Shown: positions 8,249 to 17,227 of the stretch, one piece after another
Layout of the letters: each line of letters opens with the position of its first letter
How positions within the stretch are numbered: position 1 is the first letter of the stretch
Assembly: GCA_964352665.1 (NCBI GenBank)
Contig: CAYGSJ010000003.1
Coordinates: 203,245 to 267,244 of the forward strand
Reading direction: 5' to 3'
Source of the DNA: UBA1672 sp964352665
GTDB lineage: Bacteria > Pseudomonadota > Alphaproteobacteria > Micavibrionales > Micavibrionaceae
Length of the DNA stretch: 64,000 nucleotides
The notes under the pieces: generated by a model
Told to the model about the DNA's origin: nothing
Seen by the model: the letters and a program-made list of their open reading frames with translations, nothing else
Databases searched by the model: none
Made by a program: the position numbers and the translations under genes

Positions 8249-11200
8249 GCGGCTTGCTTTTCTTTTTCTAATGTCCGTTTTACATCGCCGGGTGATCCCG
8301 TACCGCGCGCCAGTAAATCATAAGCAATCGGAACAATAAAGAGTGTAAAGAGCGTTGCCGCCGCCACACCGAACAAAATCACCACACCAATCGCCACGCG
8401 TGTTTCTGATCCTGCGCCTGTTGCGAGGATGAGTGGTGTTGATCCCGCCACTGTCGTAATTCCCGTCATGATGATAGGACGCAGTCGGATTTGTGCGGCT
8501 TCGATAAGAGCTTGTGAGAATTCCATTCCATCATCGCGAAGTTGGTTTACGAATTCAACAATCAAAATTCCATTTTTGGCCGCCAAGCCAATCAACATAA
8601 TGAGGCCGATTTGTGTGTAAACATTCAAGGAATTACCGGTCAGGTACAGTCCCACCAACGCGCCAGATATCGCTAAAGGCACGGTCAGGATAATAACAAG
8701 GGGGTGTATATAGCTCTCGAATTGTGCGGCAAGAACAAGAAACACGATGATAAAACCCAGAACGAAAATAAACAGCAAGGAAGAGCCGCTGCTTTGATAA
8801 TCAAGAGACTCGCCTTTGTAATCAATGGCGGCGGTGTCGGGTAAATGTTCACGTACGAGATTACGAAGATGATTAAGTGCTTTACCAAGTGCGTAGCCTT
8901 CTTCTAGTCCGGCTTCTATTGTAATGGCACGCACGCGGTTATAGCGATTGAGTGATCCTGAATCCGCGTATTCCTCAATCTTCACAAGGTTAGAAAGCGG
9001 AATGAGTTTGTTGCTCATTTCTGCGCGGACATAAATATTTTGCATGTTGGTGGGTGTGCGTTGTGCATCGCGTTCACCCTCTAAAATAACATCATATTCT
9101 TCGCCATCTTCGATATAAGTCGTCACGCGGCGTGATCCCAGCATGGTTTCCAATGTGCGTCCAATGGTTTGGACGCTGACCCCTAGATCAGCGGCACGGT
9201 CTTTGTTGATGATCAGGCGAAGTTGTGGTTTGGTTTCCTTATAGTCACTATCGATGTCGGTGAAGCCGGGATTATCTTCTTTGATCTTTTCAAGGATAAT
9301 GTCACGCCATTCAGCTAGTTCCGCATATGTACCGCCGCCGAGGACAAATTGTACGGGCTTTCCGATACCACCGCCAAAGGCTTGGCGCATAACGGGGAAA
9401 GCGCGAACACCGGGTAGATCGCTCATCTTTCCGGCAATTTCTCCCATAATGGCCGAGGCCGGGCGGCGTTTATCCCAATCGTTTAAAACGATAATGACAA
9501 TCCCGTCATTAAAGCTGGAAAGCGTTCCAAAGGAGCGCGGCGCACGAACCAAAAGACGGTTGACTTCGCCGCTTTCGACATAAGGGGTAAGGCGGCGTTC
9601 GATTTCTTCCATGTATTCTTTGGTGTATTGAAAAGAGGCACCTTCAGGCCCATTTACCAGCAAGAAAAACGCGCCACGATCTTCTTTTGGAGCATATTCG
9701 GATGGAACAGAATTAAACAAAAATACGGCCCCGCCGACCAGCCCTGCAAAAATAAGTAGCATGATCAAGCGGAAGGCAAGAGCCTTTTGCAAAACACGCG
9801 TGTAGCCTGATTTGAACTTTTCGAAGACGTTATCAATTTTTGTGCTGAGCGTGCCGCGCTCTGTTTTTTTCAGGATTTTAGAGGCCATCATCGGACAAAG
9901 CGTAAGTGCCACAAAGGTAGAAAAAGAAACAGCCGCCACCATGGTAATCGAAAATTCGGTAAATAAGCGCCCAAGATCTCCTTCAAGAAATGTGATAGGG
10001 GTAAAAACAGCCACCAAAACAATTGTTGTGGCGATTACCGCGAAGCTGACTTGACGCGTGCCGTTATAGGCGGCGGATAGGGGCGGTTCCCCTTCATCGA
10101 TGCGTCTATGGATATTTTCCAGCACAACAATGGCATCATCCACGACCAGTCCAATGGCCAAAACCAGCGCCAGCAAGGTGAGCAGGTTAATCGAAAATCC
10201 AAAGGCATAGAGAATGATAAAGGTTGCCGTCAAAGAAACAGGGACGGTCACCGCCGGAATGAGCATGGCGCGGAAAGAACCCAAAAACAGATAAATGACA
10301 GTCACAACCAAAAGCATAGCGATAAACAGGGTTTTATATACTTCTGCAATCGCATTCTGAATGAACACAGAGGTGTCATAGGAATTATCGATTTCCATGC
10401 CCGGCGGCAAGTCAGGTGCCAAGCGCTCCGCTAGTTCTATCGCCCCTTTTGCAACGGCTATTGTATTGGCCTTGGATTGTTTGATAATACCGATACCGAC
10501 CATTGGCGTACCATTTCCGCGGAAAAATGTACGATTTTCAACGGCGGCTTTTTCAATGCGTGCAATTTCTTCGAGGCGCACAAGATAATTATCTTTGCTT
10601 GCAACGACCAGTTTCTTAAAGTCTTCGGGCGTTGTGTATGCACGTTGTATGCGCGCGGTGAATTGTGTTTCTTCTGATTCAATGCTGCCTGCGGGTAATT
10701 CTATATTTTCACTGCGCAGGGCGTTTTCAATATCGGCGGCTGTTAATCCACGCGCCGCCATCTGTTTTCGATCCAGCCAGACACGCATCGCATATTCCAA
10801 CCCACCACCAATACGAACGCGGGCAACGCCAGGCAAAACAGAAAATCGATCCTGTATATATCGTTTTGCGTAGTCTGTGAGTTCCAACGTGTCCAAGCGG
10901 TCACTGTTCAGATTAAGCCAAAGAATGACATCATCGCTGGAATCGGCCTTTTGAATATCCGGCGGATCGGCCTCTTCGGGTAAATTATCGATCACACCCG
11001 AGACACGATCGCGCACGTCATTTGTTGCGGCCTCAATATCGCGTCCAACATCAAATTCAATATTGATGCGTGAGCGCCCGTCAGATGAACTGGAGGAAAT
11101 GAACTTAATGCCCTCTACGCCGGAGATGCGGTCTTCGATCACTTCGGTGATGCGTGTTTCTACGATATTGGCCGATGCGCCTTGATAGCTTGTGCTGACC

Positions 11201-11337
11201 GAAACCACGGGCGGGTCAATATCGGGATATTCTCGTAAAGGCAGGCGCGAGAAAGACACGATGCCAAAGGCAACAAGCAATAGCGATAGGACAGAGGCAA
11301 AAACAGGACGTGTTACAGAAACATCGGAAAGGATCAT
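8245..11337 (-). CDS. RND efflux permease, HAE1 family
   Basis: The protein has 1030 residues, the normal length for AcrB/MexF-type hydrophobe/amphiphile efflux pumps. It starts MILSDVSVTRPVFASVLSLL, has two large periplasmic loops and twelve predicted membrane helices. The proton-relay aspartate pair is present in IGLVVDDAIVVLENIHRR near residue 400, and TM10-12 contain the GLAAKNGILIVEF segment with the conserved lysine. It drives export of drugs or other amphiphiles by proton antiport. It lies 3 nt after the membrane fusion protein gene and overlaps the outer membrane factor gene by 4 nt. No local regulator gene is seen, so control must come from elsewhere or be constitutive. Confidence 0.96.
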   Translation of the reverse strand: MILSDVSVTRPVFASVLSLLLVAFGIVSFSRLPLREYPDIDPPVVSVSTSYQGASANIVETRITEVIEDRISGVEGIKFISSSSSDGRSRINIEFDVGRDIEAATNDVRDRVSGVIDNLPEEADPPDIQKADSSDDVILWLNLNSDRLDTLELTDYAKRYIQDRFSVLPGVARVRIGGGLEYAMRVWLDRKQMAARGLTAADIENALRSENIELPAGSIESEETQFTARIQRAYTTPEDFKKLVVASKDNYLVRLEEIARIEKAAVENRTFFRGNGTPMVGIGIIKQSKANTIAVAKGAIELAERLAPDLPPGMEIDNSYDTSVFIQNAIAEVYKTLFIAMLLVVTVIYLFLGSFRAMLIPAVTVPVSLTATFIILYAFGFSINLLTLLALVLAIGLVVDDAIVVLENIHRRIDEGEPPLSAAYNGTRQVSFAVIATTIVLVAVFTPITFLEGDLGRLFTEFSITMVAAVSFSTFVALTLCPMMASKILKKTERGTLSTKIDNVFEKFKSGYTRVLQKALAFRLIMLLIFAGLVGGAVFLFNSVPSEYAPKEDRGAFFLLVNGPEGASFQYTKEYMEEIERRLTPYVESGEVNRLLVRAPRSFGTLSSFNDGIVIIVLNDWDKRRPASAIMGEIAGKMSDLPGVRAFPVMRQAFGGGIGKPVQFVLGGGTYAELAEWRDIILEKIKEDNPGFTDIDSDYKETKPQLRLIINKDRAADLGVSVQTIGRTLETMLGSRRVTTYIEDGEEYDVILEGERDAQRTPTNMQNIYVRAEMSNKLIPLSNLVKIEEYADSGSLNRYNRVRAITIEAGLEEGYALGKALNHLRNLVREHLPDTAAIDYKGESLDYQSSGSSLLFIFVLGFIIVFLVLAAQFESYIHPLVIILTVPLAISGALVGLYLTGNSLNVYTQIGLIMLIGLAAKNGILIVEFVNQLRDDGMEFSQALIEAAQIRLRPIIMTGITTVAGSTPLILATGAGSETRVAIGVVILFGVAAATLFTLFIVPIAYDLLARGTGSPGDVKRTLEKEKQAA

Positions 11338-11340
11338 AAT

Positions 11341-12429
11341 TTAGTTTTCTTTCTTTTTCTGTTTTAACAAAGTGTCCAAAGGGGCGTTGCCTGTTTCGAC
11401 CGCGCGGATACTAATCTCTGCACCATCACTGATTTTCACAGTGCCGTGAGATACAAGCTGATCGCCATCTTTTAACCCGGACAGCACTTCGATAGAGCCG
11501 GGTTTGCGCCCTCCTATGGTGATTTCTTGCTGCTTGGCGATTATTTTATCGCCGTCTTTGATGGCCAGATAAACAAAATTTTTCTCACCACGTTTCAGCA
11601 AAGATTCTTCGGGGATCAAAAGCGCATCACGCGGATTTTTCAAAAGGGTGATGCTCATCAATAAGCCGGGTTTTAAAACAAGATCTTCATTTGGTACAAT
11701 CGCGCGTACTTTTACCGTGCGGGTGATCGGATCGACTTGCGTATTGATGGTGTGTACTTTGCCCTTAAATTCACGATCTCCGAAGGCTTCAACTTGACCG
11801 ACAATTGGTAGGCCAGGTTTGAGCGTAGAAAGAAAAACCGATGGGACATCGAAATCAACTTTTATTTGGCTAAGGTCATCTATCGTAGTAATAATGTCGC
11901 CGGGCTGTACTAATGCGCCCACGCTGACTTCACGCAGACCAAGGATGCCGTCAAAGGGCGCAGTGATTGTAAGTTCGTCAATGCGGGCTTTCATTGACTC
12001 AACGGCGGCTTCGCTTTGCCTGAGAGAAGCCAGACGTTCCTGCAGGGCTCCTTTTGATAAGGCGCTGTTATTTTGTAAGTTTTGTGCACGGCTATAGGAC
12101 GATCTGCTTTCCGAGAGCATGGCCTCCGAGGCTTTTAAATTTGCGTCTTCTTCTCCCTTATCAAGCGTGACCAGCAAATCGCCTTTTTTGACCTGTTGCC
12201 CATCTTCAAAATGAATTTCGTGCACTTTTTCAGATGTATCCGGTGTGATGACAACCGTTTCGTTGGCTTTGGTCGTGCCAAGAGCCTCCACGCGATCAGA
12301 AAAGGCCTGACGCGCAGCCGGAGAGACGATTACCGCTGTTGGCCCTTGCGGCCCTTTTTGTGCCATTATTTGTGTGCTGACGGCGCAAATCGTACTGATC
12401 ATCACCAATAAAAAAAGGATTTTATTCAT
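11341..12429 (-). CDS. RND efflux membrane fusion protein
   Basis: A 362-residue periplasmic adaptor (AcrA/MexE-like) with an N-terminal signal peptide (ICAVSTQIMA). The lipoyl-type half motifs VHEIHFEDGQQVKKGDLLVT and LTITAPFDGILGLREVSVGA flank a short coiled-coil hairpin (about residues 95-145), followed by the beta-barrel and membrane-proximal domains. It bridges the permease and outer membrane channel. It is first in the operon on the - strand, so the promoter should lie in the 155 bp at 12430-12584, where I do not see a clear operator. The high-charge C-terminus (LLKQKKKEN) is unremarkable. Confidence 0.95.
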   Translation of the reverse strand: MNKILFLLVMISTICAVSTQIMAQKGPQGPTAVIVSPAARQAFSDRVEALGTTKANETVVITPDTSEKVHEIHFEDGQQVKKGDLLVTLDKGEEDANLKASEAMLSESRSSYSRAQNLQNNSALSKGALQERLASLRQSEAAVESMKARIDELTITAPFDGILGLREVSVGALVQPGDIITTIDDLSQIKVDFDVPSVFLSTLKPGLPIVGQVEAFGDREFKGKVHTINTQVDPITRTVKVRAIVPNEDLVLKPGLLMSITLLKNPRDALLIPEESLLKRGEKNFVYLAIKDGDKIIAKQQEITIGGRKPGSIEVLSGLKDGDQLVSHGTVKISDGAEISIRAVETGNAPLDTLLKQKKKEN

Positions 12430-12584
12430 TTGTTCTCCACGCTTTTCTAAACATTTTTTCAGTATTCAGTTAAAATTCTCAAACGGTTACCATTAAGGGC
12501 AACATATCAGAATACGTGTGATCAATAAACATTTCTCAGTGGTCATTTTTTCAAGAGCGCCCAAGCTTGGGTAACGCTTATTGT

Positions 12585-13199
12585 TTAACCAGAAGTTGTC
12601 AGATCCCGGCCTTCAAAGAAATCTTCCTTAATTTTTTCAACATGGCTAAGGGATAAGCCCAGACCCAAACGAATATCATCGAGCATAATTAACTCGCTTT
12701 CCGCTTTGTCATTATCGGCGGCCAGAATATAGAGTGAGGCGATGACTAATTTTTCTTTATTCGCCTTACTTAATGTGTTGGAAAGTGTCTTGATTTCGTT
12801 TTCTATGCTGATACCGTCATCCATCATTTGTCCGGCTGTGTCGCGGATTATTTGTTCGGCCAGTTCCTGTTGGATCAAATGTTTATATATTTTCTGGATT
12901 TGTTTGATTTCACTATCCGCAAGTACGTTGTCAGCGACCGACATGGCAATCATGCACCTGATTAAACCAACGGAGAAAACGTTTAAATTTCCGGCATAAA
13001 GGGAGTCACGCTTTGCAAACTCGACGCCAGCAAAGCCAAGAATACCAAAAACGCTTAATGCGGCTCCGGCGAGAATAAATAAAACGCCAAAACCATAGGG
13101 TATCGCTTGTGTTTGTGGTTGTATAAGCGCCATTCCAATAATAACAGCACCGATGAGCAGAAACGTTGTGCCGATAATCAGAATTTTGGTTTCTTTCAT
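12585..13199 (-). CDS. Membrane-anchored TerB-like protein
   Basis: The 204-residue protein has two N-terminal membrane helices (about residues 6-27 and 34-57, the second AIPYGFGVLFILAGAALSVF and onward) followed by a helical domain of about 135 residues. That domain has the TerB/DjlA-like acidic-helix pattern GLIRCMIAMSVADNVLADSE and ILAADNDKAESELIMLDDIR. The TerB fold is an all-helical module associated with metal or stress sensing in tellurite resistance and related systems. It is a paralogue of the adjacent soluble protein at 13236-13652: both share the R-C-x-I-A-M-S-x-A-D-N-x-L core, and both end in LT-S-SG-like tails. The real role is unknown, and no tellurite-resistance partners are nearby. 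Confidence 0.75.
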   Translation of the reverse strand: MKETKILIIGTTFLLIGAVIIGMALIQPQTQAIPYGFGVLFILAGAALSVFGILGFAGVEFAKRDSLYAGNLNVFSVGLIRCMIAMSVADNVLADSEIKQIQKIYKHLIQQELAEQIIRDTAGQMMDDGISIENEIKTLSNTLSKANKEKLVIASLYILAADNDKAESELIMLDDIRLGLGLSLSHVEKIKEDFFEGRDLTTSG

Positions 13200-13235
13200 T
13201 ATGTTACCTTCCTTGAGCCCTGTTGCGTATCTGGT

Positions 13236-13652
13236 TTAACCCGATGATGTTAGATTTTTTCCCGCGAAGAATTTAGTTTTTATTTCTTCAACTTTTTCCG
13301 GTTCTAAACCTAGCCCTGTGCGGATTTTTTCCAGCATATCAAGCTCGCGCGCTGCGATATCACCATCAGCCGCTAAAATATAGAGCGAGGCAAGGATAAG
13401 TGTTTCCTTTTGCTCTTCATCAAGTGTACGAGCAATATTTTTGATTTCCAGTTCAATGCTGACGCCTTGTTTCATCATGCCGTCGGCGGTCTCGCGAATA
13501 ACTGGCTCTGGCACTTCCCATTCGGTCAGTTGTTTGTAGACGCGTAAAATTTCACTTATTTCATCGTCTTCAAGAATGTTGTCGGCAATCGACATCGCAA
13601 TAATACAACGAAGCAGCCCCATTGAAAAAGCACCGGCATTTTTACTACGCAT
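13236..13652 (-). CDS. Soluble TerB-like protein
   Basis: The 138-residue acidic helical protein has no signal peptide or membrane helix. Two repeated acidic helix motifs, GLLRCIIAMSIADNILEDDE (about 13-32) and ILAADGDIAARELDMLEKIR (about 92-111), follow the TerB-like pattern. They align without gaps to the neighbouring membrane-anchored paralogue, so the pair arose by tandem duplication with gain or loss of the membrane anchor. The two genes are 36 nt apart on the same strand and probably co-transcribed. Upstream, 124 bp separate it from the divergent mnt operon, so a link to metal homeostasis is conceivable but only inferred from position. Confidence 0.75.
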   Translation of the reverse strand: MRSKNAGAFSMGLLRCIIAMSIADNILEDDEISEILRVYKQLTEWEVPEPVIRETADGMMKQGVSIELEIKNIARTLDEEQKETLILASLYILAADGDIAARELDMLEKIRTGLGLEPEKVEEIKTKFFAGKNLTSSG

Positions 13653-13746
13653 CAGCTATGTCCTTGTCATTGTTGTGACGTTTCGCCGTGATTGTAGACA
13701 AAACTGCCGTCAAAAGACATAAAAATCTTTTTTTGTAGCCGTTGCG

Positions 13747-13768
13747 TATAAATTTAGCCTGTGCTAAA
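13747..13768 (+). promoter_or_regulatory. mnt promoter -10 with overlapping MntR operator
   Basis: The hexamer TATAAA at 13747-13752 is followed directly by the perfect inverted repeat TTTAGC-CTGT-GCTAAA (13753-13768), which ends 8 bp before the mntA ATG. The core TAGCCTgTGCTA is very close to the MntR operator core known from enterobacteria (TAGCCTTTGCTA type). A DtxR-family mntR is the last gene of this same operon. Binding of Mn-loaded MntR here would block transcription initiation, giving a negative feedback loop. The -35 region is not convincing. A further GCTAAA half-site lies at about 13782-13787 inside the coding start. Confidence 0.75.
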
Positions 13769-13776
13769 ATTAGAAT

Positions 13777-14673
13777 ATGAGGCTAAACTTATATATCATG
13801 ATATTAGTGGTACTGTTTTTTGCAGATCCAGCTTACGCGAAGGAGCGAATTAAGGCTGTGACCAGCTTTACTGTGATTGCCGATATTGCGCGTAATGTTG
13901 CAGGAGATGCGGCAGACGTCGAATCTATCACGAAACCAGGCGCAGAGATTCACGATTACCGGCCTACACCGAAAGATATTGTCCGGGCGCAGAATGCCGA
14001 TTTGATTTTGTGGAACGGTTTAAATCTGGAGCGCTGGTTTGAACGGTTCCTTCAGGATGTTAAAGATGTACCTAATGTGGTTGTTTCGGAAGGTGTGGAA
14101 CCTTTATCTATTTACGATGGGCCCTATACCGGAAAGCCAAACCCGCATGCGTGGATGTCGGTAACCAACGGATTGATTTATATTGAAAATATAAGAGATG
14201 CCCTTGTCAGTATTGATCCTGATAATGCAGATATTTATATAGAAAACGCAAAAAACTATAGCGAGCGGATCAGTCATCTGCGTGACGAAATTAAAGATTC
14301 TGTAAAGGATGTCCCTAGTGGCATAAGGTATCTTGTGACCAGTGAAGGCGCGTTTAGTTATCTGGCAAAAGAGTTGGATATGCAGGAGGTTTATCTTTGG
14401 CCGATCAATGCGGAGCAGCAAGGCTCTCCACATCAGGTGCGCAAGGTTATAGATACTGTACGGGAGAAAAATATTCCTGTGATTTTTAGTGAAAGCACAA
14501 TTTCAGATAAGCCGGCAAAACAGGTTGCTAATGAAACGGGAGCCCACTATGGCGGGGTTTTATATGTTGATTCTTTAAGCGAATTAGGTGGCCCTGTGCC
14601 GACCTATCTTGATTTATTGCGCGTAACGACAAAAACAATAGCAAACGGATTTGAAAATGCAGCAAAGCGCTAG
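13777..14673 (+). CDS. mntA: Manganese ABC transporter substrate-binding protein
   Basis: This 298-residue cluster A-I (ZnuA/PsaA/SitA) metal-binding lipoprotein-like or periplasmic protein has an N-terminal signal sequence (MILVVLFFADPAYA). The metal ligands expected of Mn-type members can be seen: His in AEIHDYRP (about residue 67), His in PNPHAWMSV (about 126), Glu in IFSESTISDKPAKQ (about 240s region) and Asp in LYVDSLSE. There is no His-rich loop, which argues against a zinc ZnuA. It captures Mn2+ (or Fe2+) in the periplasm for the MntBCD transporter. The ATG lies only about 18 nt after the likely transcription start and has no obvious Shine-Dalgarno sequence. Confidence 0.9.
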   Translation: MRLNLYIMILVVLFFADPAYAKERIKAVTSFTVIADIARNVAGDAADVESITKPGAEIHDYRPTPKDIVRAQNADLILWNGLNLERWFERFLQDVKDVPNVVVSEGVEPLSIYDGPYTGKPNPHAWMSVTNGLIYIENIRDALVSIDPDNADIYIENAKNYSERISHLRDEIKDSVKDVPSGIRYLVTSEGAFSYLAKELDMQEVYLWPINAEQQGSPHQVRKVIDTVREKNIPVIFSESTISDKPAKQVANETGAHYGGVLYVDSLSELGGPVPTYLDLLRVTTKTIANGFENAAKR

Positions 14674-15547
14674 CGCCTCTGACAATATCATAGAAATTGA
14701 AAGCCTCAGTGTTACCTATCCCAATGGCGAGCATGCTCTGGATAATGTTAGTGTCAAACTTCATACCGGAACGATATGCGGTCTTGTCGGGGTCAATGGT
14801 GCCGGTAAATCAACATTGTTTAAAAGCATTATGGGCTTTGTGAGGCCAACTTCAGGCAATATCAAGATTGCAGGCCGCAGTGTTAAAGAAACCCTGAAAC
14901 GCAATCTGGTTGCTTATGTTCCGCAAACCGAGAATGTGGATTGGAATTTCCCTGTGCTGGTCGAAGATGTGGTGATGATGGGACGATATGGCCATATGGG
15001 TTTTATGCGTGTGCCCTCTACCGAAGACAGAAAAGCCGTTGATAACGCGTTAGAGCGGGTCAATATGACCAAATACCGGAAACGTCAGATTGGCGAGTTG
15101 AGCGGTGGTCAGAAAAAAAGGGTTTTTGTTGCGCGTGCGCTGGCACAGGGCGGGCAGGTTTTATTGCTGGATGAGCCATTCACAGGGGTTGATATCAAGA
15201 CCGAAGAAAGACTTATTACCCTGTTTCGTTCTCTTGCCCTGGAAAACTGCCTCATTCTGGTGGCAACCCATAACCTCGGGAGTGTGCCCAGTTTTTGCGA
15301 CGAGGTGATGTTGGTAAACGGGACATTGCTTGCCTACGGCCCTGTTGAGACGACCTTTACACAGGAAAATCTGGCGATGGCCTTTGGCGGTATGTTGCGT
15401 CATCAGAAATTGGCCGGCTCCGATCTTCATGATGATGAAGATGCACGGAGTGTTACAGTTCTAACCGATGATGAACGACCTCTAGTTCTTTATGGTGATG
15501 AATTAATGCAAAAAATTGTGCGCTCACAGGCGGAAGATGATGACTGA
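14657..15547 (+). CDS. mntB: Manganese ABC transporter ATP-binding protein
   Basis: A 296-residue ABC ATPase with Walker A GVNGAGKST (about residues 44-52), Q-loop region VPQTENVDW, signature LSGGQKKRV, Walker B VLLLDEPF and the switch histidine in VATHNLG. The DWNFPVLVEDVVMMGRYGHM block after the Q-loop is typical of Mn/Zn/Fe chelate importers (SitB/MntB). The C-terminal tail of about 50 residues beyond the ATPase core is acidic (DDEDARSV, QAEDDD) and is longer than the minimal fold. The start chosen is the ATG at 14657; an in-frame TTG two codons earlier is unlikely. It overlaps mntA by 17 nt and mntC by 8 nt. Confidence 0.94.
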   Translation: MQQSASASDNIIEIESLSVTYPNGEHALDNVSVKLHTGTICGLVGVNGAGKSTLFKSIMGFVRPTSGNIKIAGRSVKETLKRNLVAYVPQTENVDWNFPVLVEDVVMMGRYGHMGFMRVPSTEDRKAVDNALERVNMTKYRKRQIGELSGGQKKRVFVARALAQGGQVLLLDEPFTGVDIKTEERLITLFRSLALENCLILVATHNLGSVPSFCDEVMLVNGTLLAYGPVETTFTQENLAMAFGGMLRHQKLAGSDLHDDEDARSVTVLTDDERPLVLYGDELMQKIVRSQAEDDD

Positions 15548-16385
15548 TCTTCTGCTAGAACCCTTTACTTATCAATATATGGCAAAGGCCATATGGACCT
15601 GTGCGTTGGTTGGCGGTGTGTGCGCCTTTTTATCCTCTTATCTTATGCTTAAAGGGTGGTCACTTATGGGCGATGCACTTGCACATTCGATCGTTCCGGG
15701 CGTTGCTTTGGCTTACCTTCTGGCGCTGCCTTATGCGGCGGGCGCTTTTTTTGCAGGACTACTGGCTGCTGCCAGCATGGCGCTGGTAAAACAAAAAACC
15801 AAACTCCGTGAAGATACAGTCATAGGTTTGGTTTTTACGACATTCTTTGCGATTGGTTTATTATTGGTTTCTATCAATCCAACCGCAGTCAATATACAAG
15901 GTATAATCCTTGGAAATATTCTGGCCATTTCCGATAGTGATATTCTGCAGGTGGTTGTTATATCAGCGATTTGTCTGGTCATTCTTTCATTGAAATGGCG
16001 TGATCTTGTTGCGGTATTTTTTGACGAAAGTCACGCACGCAGTATTGGCCTGCCGGTTATGGCTCTTAAGATTTTGTTTTTTACATTGTTAAGCGCAGCA
16101 ACAGTCGCAGCACTGCAAACTGTGGGGGCTTGCCTTGTCATTGCAATGGTTGTGACACCGGGCGCGACAGCTTATCTATTTACTGACAGATTTGGGAAAC
16201 TTATTTTACTCTCTGTGGCAATTGGCACATTAACAAGTGGTTTTGGCGCGTATCTAAGCTATTTTCTCAATGCGAATCCAGGTGGTTTAATTGTGACATT
16301 ACAAACGCTCATTTTTATTTGTGCATTTGTCTTCGCACCAAAATACGGAATTTTGGCAAACAGAGCAAAGGTAGAGAAGACATGA
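15540..16385 (+). CDS. mntC: Manganese ABC transporter permease
   Basis: A 281-residue ABC-3 family permease with about eight or nine membrane helices. It has the family start LLLEPFTYQYMAKAIW, the SLMGDALAHSIVPGVALAYL block and LVIAMVVTPGATAYL near the C-terminus. With its paralogue mntD it forms the membrane channel of the Mn importer. The ATG at 15540 gives M-T-D-L; the ATG one codon earlier (15537) is equally possible, and a GTG at 15516 is too far upstream. It overlaps mntB at its start and mntD by 4 nt (ATGA) at its end. Confidence 0.93.
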   Translation: MTDLLLEPFTYQYMAKAIWTCALVGGVCAFLSSYLMLKGWSLMGDALAHSIVPGVALAYLLALPYAAGAFFAGLLAAASMALVKQKTKLREDTVIGLVFTTFFAIGLLLVSINPTAVNIQGIILGNILAISDSDILQVVVISAICLVILSLKWRDLVAVFFDESHARSIGLPVMALKILFFTLLSAATVAALQTVGACLVIAMVVTPGATAYLFTDRFGKLILLSVAIGTLTSGFGAYLSYFLNANPGGLIVTLQTLIFICAFVFAPKYGILANRAKVEKT

Positions 16386-17227
16386 TATACGATTTTCTGT
16401 TCGAACCTTTATCATATGATTTTATGCAGCGGGCATTGCTGGCCTCTGTTTTAATAGGAACAGTGTGCAGCATTTTTTCCTGTTTCCTTGTTTTAAAAGG
16501 ATGGTCACTTATGGGGGATGCGGTTTCTCACGCTGTTTTGCCAGGCCTGACTTTAGCCTATGTCATCGGGTTACCTTTGGCGCTCGGTGCATTTGCCGCA
16601 GGGCTTTTTTGCGCGGTGGTTACCGGATATCTAAAGGATAATAGCCGCGTAAAAGAGGATGCGGTTATGGGCATCGTTTTTTCGGGTATGTTTGCAATAG
16701 GGCTGGTGATGCTTACAAAAATAGAAACAGATATTCATTTGCTGCATATTCTGTTTGGAAATGTTTTAGGTGTAAGCATGCTGGATCTTGCCGAGATTTC
16801 TATTATTGCGGTTTTGTGCTCGGCATTCATGGTTGCCCGCCGCAGGGATTTAATGCTTTATTGTTTTGATCCGGCGCATGCTTCTTCTATGGGTTTGCCG
16901 GTCAGATTTTTGCATTTCTCGCTTTTGATTTTACTGTCTCTTACAATTGTTTCATCGCTTAAGGCTGCCGGGATCATTTTGGTGATTGCCATGTTGATTG
17001 CGCCCGGAGCGATCGGGTTTATGGTCATGAAATCCTTTGATCGTATGATGATCGTGGCAGTATGTGCATCGGTTTTTTCTTGTGTAGCGGGGACAATTTT
17101 AAGCTTTCATCTGGATGCTGCTACGGCGCCGCTCATTGTGGTTATCCAGTCTTTATTATTTTTGATGGCCCTGCTATTTTCAGACAGAGGACGGGACTAT
17201 GGGACAAAACAAACACAAACTGGTTGA
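16382..17227 (+). CDS. mntD: Manganese ABC transporter permease, second subunit
   Basis: A 281-residue ABC-3 family permease, clearly a paralogue of the preceding gene: FLFEPLSYDFMQRALLAS at the start, KGWSLMGDAVSHAVLPGL in the middle and LVIAMLIAPGAIGFMVMKSF near the end all align. Having two different permeases matches the MntABCD / SitABCD arrangement rather than the single-permease ZnuABC. The start is the ATG at 16382 in the ATGA overlap with mntC; an upstream in-frame start at 16319 lies inside mntC and would add a non-homologous stretch. Its 3' end overlaps mntR by 29 nt. Confidence 0.93.
   Translation: MIYDFLFEPLSYDFMQRALLASVLIGTVCSIFSCFLVLKGWSLMGDAVSHAVLPGLTLAYVIGLPLALGAFAAGLFCAVVTGYLKDNSRVKEDAVMGIVFSGMFAIGLVMLTKIETDIHLLHILFGNVLGVSMLDLAEISIIAVLCSAFMVARRRDLMLYCFDPAHASSMGLPVRFLHFSLLILLSLTIVSSLKAAGIILVIAMLIAPGAIGFMVMKSFDRMMIVAVCASVFSCVAGTILSFHLDAATAPLIVVIQSLLFLMALLFSDRGRDYGTKQTQTG

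Noticed and set aside
10108..10434. 108-aa ORF on the + strand inside the RND pump gene
   Set aside because: It is antisense to a well-conserved permease and has the low-complexity Gln/Arg/His composition of a shadow frame.
13777..17227. Zinc (ZnuABC) identity for the ABC importer
   Set aside because: There is no His-rich loop in the binding protein, two distinct permeases are present, and an MntR gene and MntR box belong to the same operon.
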